Source: an uncultured Clostridium sp.
GTDB lineage: Bacteria; Bacillota; Clostridia; TANB77; CAG-508
Direction: 5' to 3'
Assembly (NCBI GenBank): GCA_946498265.1
Contig: CAMMNR010000008.1
Coordinates: 1-20,917, forward strand
DNA length: 20,917 bases
Positions 1 through 6,521 of the stretch are shown here, in pieces. A program made the position numbers and the translations under genes. Numbering within the stretch: position 1 is the first letter of the stretch; each line of letters opens with the position of its first letter. Under the pieces are notes generated by a model, which saw only the letters and a program-made list of their open reading frames with translations, did not search any database and had not been told where the DNA came from.

Positions 1-2
1 CA

Positions 3-164
3 AGGGCAATAGAGGCAGGAATAGATTTAAGAGTTCTGCAAGAAATATTAGGACACGCTAGTTATAGTACAACAGCAGATATATATGTTCATATATTAGG
101 ACAAGTAAAACTAACACAAATGAATAGATTAGAGGCTTATTTAGACGATTTAAAAATGGCTTGA
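3..164 (+). CDS. Tyrosine recombinase / phage-type integrase, C-terminal fragment
   Basis: This is the last 53 codons of a site-specific integrase; the 5' part lies outside the window. The frame opens with R-A-I-E-A-G, matching the conserved arginine segment of the family. It continues through VLQEILGHAS, the conserved LGH box, and reaches TADIYVHI, whose tyrosine is the expected DNA-cleaving nucleophile. The protein ends soon afterwards at a TGA, as integrases normally do. In integrative elements and prophages the integrase gene usually sits at the element boundary, and here a tRNA-like core sequence follows about 90 bases downstream. I infer that the element body extends leftwards. The type of element (prophage or ICE) cannot be told from this piece. 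Confidence 0.9.
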   Translation, partial: RAIEAGIDLRVLQEILGHASYSTTADIYVHILGQVKLTQMNRLEAYLDDLKMA

Positions 165-171
165 AAAATGG

Positions 172-192
172 ATAAAGGGTAAATAAAGGGTA
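172..192 (+). repeat. Short tandem direct repeat downstream of integrase
   Basis: Two exact copies of ATAAAGGGTA (172-181 and 183-192) separated by one base lie just after the integrase stop and before the presumed core site. Integrase arm-binding sites often take this form, but the repeat is short and its function is inferred from position only. Confidence 0.35.
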
Positions 193-255
193 CAACTAAA
201 AATCGAGGCTGGAAAACACTGAAAATACTGAGAATTTTTTGAAAGACTTTCACTC

Positions 256-271
256 CTCATAACCCGAAGGT
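256..271. other. Putative attachment (att) core matching initiator tRNA-fMet anticodon arm
   Basis: The 16 bases CTCATAACCCGAAGGT match, from memory, the anticodon loop with CAT anticodon plus the 3' anticodon stem and variable region of bacterial initiator tRNA. The 5' anticodon stem is absent (ACTC precedes it instead of a CGGG-like strand), and no T-arm follows. This is therefore not a tRNA gene but a fragment. Tyrosine integrases commonly recombine at an anticodon loop, leaving the intact tRNA at one end and a short core copy at the other. The integrase ending 92 bases upstream supports the att reading. Confidence 0.55.
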
Positions 272-382
272 TAATAAATAGAAAAACAATTCGATTTAAA
301 ATTTAATAATACACAAAAGTATCCACTAAAAGCAAAAAATATGATATAATCATACAAAATAAAATAATAGGAAAGTGAATTA

Positions 383-751
383 ATGGATGAAAATATAATT
401 AATTTAATTAGAAATAGGATTTCAAATGATTATTGTAAGTTAATGTGTGATGAGATCATAGAAGAAAAAAGTAAATTAATAATGGAGTCATACATAATTT
501 GACTAATGATATATTGCATGATTTATGACATACCATATTTTGTAGAGTATATATATAAGGAAAATACCCAAAATATGGAAGAAAGCTTATTAAGTGATAA
601 AGTATATGAAACAGTAATGAGTAAAAAATGTGTAGATATTCATGATAGATTAACTCCATTAGATTTTTGGGTATATATAATAGCTTTTACATTTGATTTA
701 AACTTTGATATAACATATAAAGTTGTAAAAGAAAATGAGTGCTTTAAATAG
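383..751 (+). pseudogene. Unrecognised small gene interrupted by an in-frame TGA
   Basis: A single frame runs from ATG 383 to TAG 749-751 (122 codons) and is broken only by TGA at 500-502. The first half is 39 codons preceded by AGGAAAG. The second half reopens at ATG 506 and gives 81 codons. Uniform codon use on both sides suggests one gene of about 120 residues with a nonsense mutation. The 81-residue part could still be translated alone, but it has no ribosome binding site of its own. I do not recognise the protein. It is rich in charged and aromatic residues with no clear signal peptide. It lies between the putative att site and the yraN operon and overlaps the next broken frame by 17 bases. 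Confidence 0.45.
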
Positions 752-1029
752 TGCAAGTAGTAGATCTATTTATAAAGAATATAATTATTATTTGCACTTA
801 TTGGATAATGAAATAAAATTTATTAAAATATTTAAAGAATCGTTTTTATGAAGTAGTAGAAATTGAAAAGAGTAGAAGCAATTATAAAAAGGCAGTTACT
901 TATGTTGAAGCAATATCTAGACTTAACAATGGAGAAAGATTAGTAAAAGAATTAATAAATGAACTTAGAAATTCAGAATATTCTAAAAGAATAGCTTTAT
1001 TTGATGAAATAAATAAAGTTATTAATTAA
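735..1029 (+). pseudogene. Unrecognised small gene with a frameshift near 835-845
   Basis: The frame starts at ATG 735 inside the end of the preceding gene, as translationally coupled genes do. It reads 38 codons to TGA 849-851. A second frame then continues from about 838 (N-R-F-Y-E-V-V-E-I) to TAA 1027-1029 with similar amino-acid composition and a helical, charged pattern. Joining the two gives a protein of about 97 residues, so a one-base indel is likely. The function is unknown. Together with the interrupted gene before it, this looks like a decaying two-gene unit next to the integration site. Confidence 0.4.
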
Positions 1030-1230
1030 GTCAATATTGCCCACTTTATTTTTATTAAACTATTTTTAAAGGTAAAAGAAATTGGAGGAGAACGGGAACA
1101 GTTTTATATCGTAAAATTGTAAAAACAATTGAAATGTTACAAAGAAATATTTACATATTAAAAAAACAAAATATAAAAAACAGTACAAAACCTATAAAAA
1201 CATCAGCAAAGGTTTTAACAATAGAATAAA

Positions 1231-1590
1231 CTAAAAAACCTGTTTCACATGATGAAGATAAGTAGAACCATTTTTAATAAAAATCTCAATAACATCAACA
1301 CGAACAAAAAGATTATTAATACGATTTTTATACAAATAATAACTACAAGCTTTAAATAGATGATGTCTTTTATAAGAATTAACACCATCAATAGGATATC
1401 CAAATTTAAAGCTTGTACGTGTTTTAACTTCAATAAAAACCAGTTCATCTTTAGAACAATCTTTAGCAATGATATCGATTTCACCTTGATAACAAGAAAA
1501 ATTTCTTTCAATTATAATATAATTATTTTTTTCTAAGTATTCACAAGCAAAATCCTCTCCATATTTGCCAGTTACTTGTTTAGAATACAT
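1231..1590 (-). CDS. yraN: YraN family (UPF0102) endonuclease-like protein
   Basis: This 119-residue protein has the length and motif order of the YraN family. An N-terminal G-x-x-GE-x-x-A-x-x-YL stretch is followed by RNFSCYQGEIDII (GEID at about 36-39) and FIEVKTR (E54 and K56). Together these form the D/E-ExK pattern of the restriction-endonuclease-like fold. Nuclease activity and partners are predicted from the fold rather than established. Its start overlaps the end of dprA by 19 bases, which indicates translational coupling as the last gene of the comM-dprA-yraN operon. Clustering with comM and dprA is common in Firmicutes and agrees with a DNA-processing role. Nothing in the sequence looks damaged. 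Confidence 0.9.
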   Translation of the reverse strand: MYSKQVTGKYGEDFACEYLEKNNYIIIERNFSCYQGEIDIIAKDCSKDELVFIEVKTRTSFKFGYPIDGVNSYKRHHLFKACSYYLYKNRINNLFVRVDVIEIFIKNGSTYLHHVKQVF

Positions 1591-2552
1591 ACATAACCAC
1601 CTGCAACTTTCTTTATATATCCTTCCAACTCTAAAGAAAACAAAATATTAGAAACTTCTGAGATTGATTTAGAAGTTTTTTTACAAATTTCATTTATAGA
1701 TATAGGAGTAGTAGAGATCAAATCATAAACAGATTTAAGTTTTGCATTTTTACAAGTTTTTCTTTCTAAACTTTTAGAAGATTCAAAATCAGTATTTGAA
1801 ACCTGTAAATCAAGATTTGAATTATATAAATTATTATTAAAACTATTTAATTCAATACTAAAATTAGACAATTCAACTCTTTGGATATCGTTATTAGTTA
1901 AATCTTTTAAATTCTCAAATTCTAATAAAATATCATCAATTTCAGTAACTGCAATAGCGCCATCTTTAATCAATCTATTAGTACCGACTCCATGAGAGTT
2001 CCAAATTTCATGAGGTATAGCAAAAACTTTTCGCTCTTGTAAATTAGCCAACCTTGCAGTTACACTAGTACCACTTCTAGCGGTAGCTTCTATAATCAAT
2101 ACACCCAAAGAAAGACCACTAACAATACGATTTCTTTGCAAAAAATATTTTGATTGATGTTTAGTATCAGGAGGATATTCACTAATAATAAGTCCATCAT
2201 TATCCAAAATTTGTTTATATAAATTGATATTTTCTTTTGGAAATATGTGATTAAATCCACATCCAAGAACAGCAATAGTTTTCCCTTTTTGATTGTATGA
2301 TCCTAAGTGTGCAAAAGTATCAATACCTACAGCTAAACCACTTGCAACAGAGATACCACATTGTGAAAGTTCATAAGAAAATTTGTAAGCCAAAATTTTT
2401 CCATTTTCTGTACAGCTACGCGAACCTACAATTGATATTATATTATTACTCAATAAATCAGTATTACCTTCTAAATATAAAGTTTTAGGTGCTTTAGGTA
2501 TATTTTTTAATTGTGAAGGATAGAGTTTGTCATCTATATTTACTTTTTTTAT
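1572..2552 (-). CDS. dprA: DNA-processing protein DprA/Smf, short form with unclear start
   Basis: DprA protects incoming single-stranded DNA and loads RecA during transformation. The Rossmann-like core is complete: IISIVGSR, SGLAVGIDTFAH, AVLGCGFNHIFP, SEYPP, QRNRIVSGLS, EATARSGTSVTA and GTNRLIKDGA. A winged-helix C-terminus (PISINEICKKT...GYIKKVAGGYVCI) follows. The first conventional start is TTG at 2451-2453, but the same frame is open upstream to 2558 and encodes DKLYPSQLKNIPKAPKTLY-LEGN, which is conserved DprA sequence. The translated part must therefore begin further upstream. No ATG, GTG or TTG exists there; AAAGGA (2563-2568) sits 10 bases before an ATA codon (2550-2552), which I use as the provisional start. 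The usual N-terminal helical (SAM-like) domain is missing. Product is certain; the start is not. Confidence 0.8.
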   Translation of the reverse strand: MKKVNIDDKLYPSQLKNIPKAPKTLYLEGNTDLLSNNIISIVGSRSCTENGKILAYKFSYELSQCGISVASGLAVGIDTFAHLGSYNQKGKTIAVLGCGFNHIFPKENINLYKQILDNDGLIISEYPPDTKHQSKYFLQRNRIVSGLSLGVLIIEATARSGTSVTARLANLQERKVFAIPHEIWNSHGVGTNRLIKDGAIAVTEIDDILLEFENLKDLTNNDIQRVELSNFSIELNSFNNNLYNSNLDLQVSNTDFESSKSLERKTCKNAKLKSVYDLISTTPISINEICKKTSKSISEVSNILFSLELEGYIKKVAGGYVCILNK

Positions 2553-2580
2553 ATAAAATCAGTCCTTTCTTCTAAAAAAC

Positions 2581-4114
2581 TTATTTAGACCAGTATTTCC
2601 TATCTAGATTTCTATATTGAATTGCTTCTGCTAAATGATGAGTTTCAATATTAGTAGAATTATCAAGGTCAGCAATAGTTCTTGCCACTTTTAAAATGCG
2701 ACTATAAGCTCTAGCACTCAATCCAAGTCTATTAAAAGCACTTTCTAAAATTTTTTTACTACCTTTAGAAAGTTTACAATATTTAGAAATTAAATTTGGA
2801 GTCAATTCAGAATTAGAAAAAATATTATACTCCTTATATCTTTCTAATTGGATATTTCTAGCCATATTTACTCTTTTTCTAATAGTAGAAGAAGGCTCAG
2901 AATTAGTATCACTTTCTAATTTCTGATATTTAACACTTTCTACTTCAATATGAATATCAATTCTATCTAAAAGAGGACCACTTATTCTATGTATATATTT
3001 TTGGATTTGTTCTTCACTGCAAGTACAGTGTTTTTCAGTTGAACCATAATATCCACAAGGACAAGGGTTCATACTAGCAATAAATATAAAGTTAGAGGGA
3101 TACGTTATAGAAGAATTAATTCTACTGATAGTCACAAATTTATCTTCTAAAGGACCTCTTAAGACTTCTAAAGTAGATTTATTAAATTCAGGTAATTCAT
3201 CTAAAAATAAGACGCCATAATGAGCCAAACTAATTTCACCGCGGTTTAGGTATTCTACCACCGCCAACCAAAGATGTTTCAGTAATAGTATGATGAGGAC
3301 TCCTAAATGGTCTTGTGAATATAAAAGGTGTGTCTTCAGAAAGAAGACCAGAGATGCTGTGAATCTTAGTTATTTCTAGTGCTTCTTCAAAAGTTAAATC
3401 AGGTAAAATACTTGGAAGACGACGTGCTAGCATGGTTTTACCAGAACCAGGACTACCAATTAATAGACAATTATGGCCTCCAGCAGCTGAAATTTCTAAT
3501 GCTCTTTTAACATTTTCTTGACCTTTAACCTCAGAAAAATCAAAATCATAAGAAGAATTAATATTTGAAATAAAATCAATATTTTTTTCTTTAGAAATAG
3601 AAATTTGACCATTTAAATAACTGATAACTTCACTTAAACTGGAAACAGGAATAATTTCAATATCGGTAATTATAGAAGCTTCTTTAGAATTAGCTTTAGG
3701 TAAAATAATTCTCTTAATACCCAAACGTTTAGCTTCTATACAAATAGGTAAAACACCTTTAATAGCTTCGATAGAACCATCCAAAGAAAGTTCACCCATA
3801 AAAATGGTATCATTTAAAGAAATATTAGAAATAATATTACTAGCAATTAAAATCCCTACAGCAATTGGTAAGTCAAAAATAGAACCTTCCTTTCGTGTAC
3901 TAGCAGGAGCCAAATTAACAACAATTTTCCTGCTCAAAAACTCAAAAGTAGAATTTCTAATAGCAGTTTTAACCCTTTCCTTAGATTCTTTGATGCTAGT
4001 ATCAGGTAAACCAACAATCTCAAAAGACGGCATACCAGAAGAAACATCAACTTGAATGTTCACTAAATAACCTTGCAACCCATGCAAAGCAATACTTTTT
4101 ACAATTGATAACAT
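2581..4114 (-). pseudogene. comM: ComM/YifB family Mg-chelatase-like AAA+ ATPase, frameshifted
   Basis: ComM is an AAA+ helicase that aids branch migration in natural transformation. Residues 1-180 of the upstream piece form the Lon-protease-like domain (GMPSFEIVGLPD, FMGELSLDGSI). Walker A follows as LIGSPGSGKTMLARRLP, and that frame ends at GGGRIPKPR-stop (TGA 3236-3238). The remainder is encoded in another frame: GEISLAHYGVLFLDELPEF (Walker B), the cysteine motif NPCPCGYYGS, and the C-terminal helical part. Reading AAA-CCG-[C]-GGT-GAA around 3238-3247 shows that one surplus base at about 3241 restores the normal PGEISLAH junction. Both halves are otherwise intact and add up to the usual length of about 510. 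This is either a recent inactivating mutation, an assembly error, or recoding. It is the first gene of the operon; AAAGGA precedes the start. Confidence 0.85.
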
Positions 4115-4228
4115 ATAATCCTTTCTACTTATATAATTAAAATAAAATTAAGATAAAAAATAGAATAAAAAAGTTCAAATATAAATTATATAAGATTTAA
4201 AAAAATGAATAAAATATTAAGTAATGTG

Positions 4229-4257
4229 AGTATACATGATAAAAGAATATTTGTCAA
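4229..4257 (-). promoter_or_regulatory. Sigma-A promoter for comM-dprA-yraN
   Basis: On the minus strand TTGACA (4252-4257) and TATACT (4229-4234) are separated by exactly 17 bases. The predicted start near 4222 leaves a leader of about 108 bases before comM. No competence-specific box was recognised. Confidence 0.7.
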
Positions 4258-4268
4258 TACTTTTTTAA

Positions 4269-4381
4269 GGGGACGGACCTGTAGGGAATTTGGGGACGGG
4301 GCTTTTTTTCCCTATTTTTGCCAAAGGGTGCCAAAATAGGGAAAAATAGCCCCGTCCCCAAATTCCCTACAGGTCCATCCC
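4269..4381. repeat. Long GGGGACGGGG-type inverted repeat (REP/MITE-like)
   Basis: The left arm, starting GGGGACGGACCTGTAGGG, and the right arm, ending CCCTACAGGTCCATCCC, are inverted copies of about 52 bases with very few mismatches. The short loop around 4322-4330 reads AAAGGGTG. Internal blocks GGGGACGGGGC and TTTTTTCCCTA recur in partial copies at 8001-8085, 18111-18145 and 20853-20917. Such repeats are scattered through many clostridial genomes. The structure would fold as a strong hairpin and may also stop transcription towards comM. No protein is encoded. Confidence 0.8.
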
Positions 4382-4487
4382 ATTTTATATTCACAGTGAT
4401 AAAATAGTCGCAAATAAAAAACTAATTTTATAGGAAATATAAATTAGATATTCAAATATGTTATATATAAAATCATAATAATTATAA

Positions 4488-4673
4488 TTAAATTTTTTCT
4501 AAAAATTTTTTAAAAAATCTATTTTTAGTTTTATCCTGAAATTTTAGTTTTAAAAAAACAAAAAACATACATATAATAAATAAAATAAAAATTGATATTA
4601 ATATAATAGCTAATTGCTTGACTTGTTCTTCCTTAGGTAGTGAGATTAGATAAATCCAATAATTTGTAAACAT
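4488..4673 (-). CDS. Small single-pass membrane protein, unknown function
   Basis: This 61-residue protein has one hydrophobic segment at about residues 21-43 (LAIILISIFILFIICMFFVF). A short N-terminal part precedes it, and a strongly basic C-terminal tail (KLKFQDKTKNRFFKKFLEKI) should be cytoplasmic. AAAGGTGG lies just upstream of the ATG, and a good promoter sits 40-70 bases away, so I take it to be a real gene. It stands alone, between the long hairpin repeat and the XRE regulator gene. I do not recognise the family; it lacks the pore or cysteine motifs of known small exporters. Confidence 0.6.
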   Translation of the reverse strand: MFTNYWIYLISLPKEEQVKQLAIILISIFILFIICMFFVFLKLKFQDKTKNRFFKKFLEKI

Positions 4674-4713
4674 ATATTATTCCACCTTTTAATAATAATA
4701 TTATATATGGAAT

Positions 4714-4742
4714 ATTTTACCAGAAGGAAAAAAACAAGTCAA
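4714..4742 (-). promoter_or_regulatory. Promoter for the small membrane protein
   Basis: On the minus strand TTGACT (4737-4742) and TAAAAT (4714-4719) are spaced by 17 bases. The predicted transcript starts near 4707, about 35 bases before the ATG. Confidence 0.55.
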
Positions 4743-4885
4743 TACAATATATGTAAAATAATGTAAAAAATACAAAATAAATCTAGAATTATTTTACATT
4801 TTTTTGCATTTTAAAAGATAAAAGTATATTAAGACATCTAATAAATATTAGATAATCTCTAAGTATAAATAAAATTAATATTGAA

Positions 4886-5242
4886 TCATTTATTTCGTAA
4901 TAATAAAGTTAATTTTTTTATAATATCAATAGAGTTAATAAGTTCTTTACTGCTGTACTTTTTTAAATATTTTTTAGTTTCAGAAATAACACTGTCATCA
5001 AGACCAAACAAAATATAATCAGAAGAATGTCCACTCAAATCCATAAGATTTTTAATACTCCTATATACTAAATTACCTCTACCAGATTCAACTAATCCTA
5101 AAAACTGCCCAGAAACGCCAATTTCTTTTGCTAGCTGAGATTTATTCATTTTTAATTCATTCTCTCTAATGTATTTAATTCGTTTGCCTCTTTCAATTTG
5201 TTCAATTTTTTCTACATCTAAATTATTATTTTCAATATTCAT
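4886..5242 (-). CDS. XRE-family helix-turn-helix transcriptional regulator
   Basis: A Cro/C1-type DNA-binding domain covers about residues 18-72 (GKRIKYIRENELKMNKSQLAKEIGVSGQFLGLVESGRG). The core Q-L-A-K-x-I-G-V-S-x-x-F-L-x-x-V-E-S-G-R is typical of the family. A helical C-terminal tail of about 45 residues may dimerise or sense. The start is chosen at ATG 5240-5242: GGAGG lies 7 bases before it but almost touches the upstream in-frame ATG at 5248. The gene is divergent from the Spo0A-like response regulator with about 130 bases between them, so it may regulate that gene and itself. The operator was not identified. Confidence 0.85.
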   Translation of the reverse strand: MNIENNNLDVEKIEQIERGKRIKYIRENELKMNKSQLAKEIGVSGQFLGLVESGRGNLVYRSIKNLMDLSGHSSDYILFGLDDSVISETKKYLKKYSSKELINSIDIIKKLTLLLRNK

Positions 5243-5373
5243 TTCCATACCTCCATTTGAACATTAAATATATTTTACAATATAAAAAACACAAAAAAAT
5301 AGTAAAAAAGTTTGTAAAATTATGGAGAAATATAGGGAAATATGGTATATTATGAAAAAAAGGAGGGATGTCA

Positions 5374-6156
5374 ATGAAACCAATGACAATATTAATAATA
5401 GAAGATGATGTAAATGAATGCAACAATTTTATTAAGACAATTAAAAATAGAGAAGATATTGAACTAGTAAAAATGACAGATTCTGATATTCAGGGATTGA
5501 AATATGTCAAAACTTTACGTCCAGAAGGAATAGTGCTAGATATAGAACTAAATAATAGCGCAAGTGGAAATTCAAATTCATTAGGATTTATGGACAACTT
5601 AAAGAAACTAAATCTCAATTACCAACCTATAGTGATTGTAACAACTCATATATATTCAAAGAGAACATATGATAAACTTCATAAAAGTGGTGTAGATTTA
5701 ATATTATATAAAAATCATCCTAAATACTCATGTGAACAAGTATTAAACAATTTTATAAGTTTACGTGAAATAGAACCAAATAAAACAGTTGAGGTTTTAG
5801 AAGAGGAATTGAAAGATGAAGAAAGTAAAATTTCTGATTATATAAATGAAGAATTAGAAAAAATAGGAGTAACTTCTAAATTAAAAGGGAGAAAATATGC
5901 ACATGATGCAATATTATATTTAATACAAAATGACGAAAAAGATGTAAATCCAATTAAATATTTAACTAAAATATATAACAAACCAGAAACTACAATTTCA
6001 AATGGAATACAAAATGCAATAATCCATGCATGGAAATATAATGCTTTAGAAGATTTATTAGAAAATTATAAAGCAGTAATAAATCCTGATAGAGGTATGC
6101 CAACAGCAATGGAGTTTGTATATTATTATGCAGGAAAAGTAAAAAGAATGCTTTAG
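5374..6156 (+). CDS. Response regulator with Spo0A-like C-terminal DNA-binding domain
   Basis: The N-terminal receiver domain (about 1-125) has the acidic pocket E10-D11-D12, phospho-acceptor D56 (IVLDIEL), T90 (VIVTTH) and K113 (LYKNH). After an acidic helical linker, the last 105 residues resemble the Spo0A effector domain. Shared landmarks are NEELEKIGVTSKLKGRKYAHDA, IYNKPETTISNGIQNAIIHAW and the GMPTAMEFVYY ending (compare the G-K-P-T-x-x-E-F of Spo0A). It is probably a divergent Spo0A paralogue rather than Spo0A itself, since the receiver has an insertion after D56 (NNSASGNSNS). ATG 5374 is preferred because AGGAGG lies 7 bases upstream; ATG 5368 is too close to it. A peptide ORF and a GHKL kinase follow on the same strand, and I infer that this kinase is its partner. 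Confidence 0.85.
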   Translation: MKPMTILIIEDDVNECNNFIKTIKNREDIELVKMTDSDIQGLKYVKTLRPEGIVLDIELNNSASGNSNSLGFMDNLKKLNLNYQPIVIVTTHIYSKRTYDKLHKSGVDLILYKNHPKYSCEQVLNNFISLREIEPNKTVEVLEEELKDEESKISDYINEELEKIGVTSKLKGRKYAHDAILYLIQNDEKDVNPIKYLTKIYNKPETTISNGIQNAIIHAWKYNALEDLLENYKAVINPDRGMPTAMEFVYYYAGKVKRML

Positions 6157-6200
6157 TTTTATAGACTTTAAGAAGGTAAATAAAATAAAAAATTAAAATG

Positions 6201-6246
6201 GTAGGAAATTTTCTTATGAAGAGAAATTTATTCTACTATTTTTTTT
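6201..6246 (+). terminator. Intrinsic terminator after the response regulator
   Basis: GTAGGAAATTTTCTT (6201-6215) pairs imperfectly, through small bulges, with AAGAGAAATTTATTCTAC (6219-6236). Eight T residues follow at 6239-6246. Confidence 0.5.
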
Positions 6247-6273
6247 CATTTTTCGCCATTTTTTTCTATCAAC

Positions 6274-6311
6274 AAATACCGTTTATTCGTAAGAAATAGA
6301 TGGTATTTTTT
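6274..6311 (+). terminator. Hairpin with T-run upstream of the peptide ORF
   Basis: AAATACC (6274-6280) pairs with GGTATTT (6302-6308), followed by TTT. The 21-base loop contains further weak pairing (TTTATT with AAATA). It could be a second terminator or a leader structure for the peptide unit. Confidence 0.4.
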
Positions 6312-6356
6312 GTTTGTACAAAAGGGAAAGAAATAGAAAAAAAGGTGGTGATAATA

Positions 6357-6401
6357 ATGTTCGATTTATTACTAGCTTGGATAAGAAAATGGGCTGGATA
6401 A
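6357..6401 (+). CDS. 14-residue peptide ORF, candidate signalling peptide
   Basis: The ORF encodes MFDLLLAWIRKWAG and ends in TAA. AAAGGTGG lies about 7 bases before the ATG, as good as any ribosome binding site in the window. Hairpins with T-runs lie on both sides (6274-6311 and 6429-6483), so this peptide may be the only coding content of its transcript. It is hydrophobic with two tryptophans; on a helical wheel D3, R10, K11, A7 and G14 gather on one side, giving weak amphipathicity with net charge about +1. There is no cysteine and no AgrD-like conserved region, and no AgrB-type processing gene is nearby. Its position between a response regulator and a multi-pass sensor kinase suggests a formylated secreted signal or membrane-active peptide. 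That function is inference. Confidence 0.5.
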   Translation: MFDLLLAWIRKWAG

Positions 6402-6428
6402 AAAATTACAAAATATACAAGTAAAAAA

Positions 6429-6483
6429 GGTAGTCAATATAATAAATAGTATAGAAATAATTTATATTGATTATCTTTTTTTT
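6429..6483 (+). terminator. Intrinsic terminator between peptide ORF and kinase gene
   Basis: GGTAGTCAATATAA (6429-6442) pairs along 14 positions (two G-U or equivalent wobble pairs) with TTATATTGATTATC (6462-6475). Eight T residues follow at once. It separates the peptide unit from the kinase gene, which starts about 40 bases on, and could act as partial read-through control. Confidence 0.65.
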
Positions 6484-6521
6484 ATAATATATAATATTGG
6501 CAAAAAATGGAGGAAAAAATT

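Noticed and set aside
256..271. tRNA-fMet gene
   Set aside because: Only the anticodon loop and the 3' stem are present; there is no D-arm, 5' anticodon stem, T-arm or acceptor stem.
500..502. TGA read as an amino acid (selenocysteine or alternative code)
   Set aside because: No selenocysteine-type structure was seen, and other genes here (integrase, comM first frame) end at TGA normally; a nonsense mutation is simpler.
1040..1230. Possible short ORF reading RNWRRTGTVLYRKIVKTIE and onwards to TAA at about 1228
   Set aside because: There is no usable start codon in frame with the GGAGGAG site and no recognisable family; I treat the stretch as non-coding or decayed.
3804..4055. 83-codon plus-strand frame opposite comM
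   Set aside because: It is a shadow of conserved comM coding sequence on the other strand and has no ribosome binding site.
4269..4381. CRISPR or tandem repeat array
   Set aside because: The repeats are two inverted arms with a short loop, not regularly spaced direct repeats with variable spacers.
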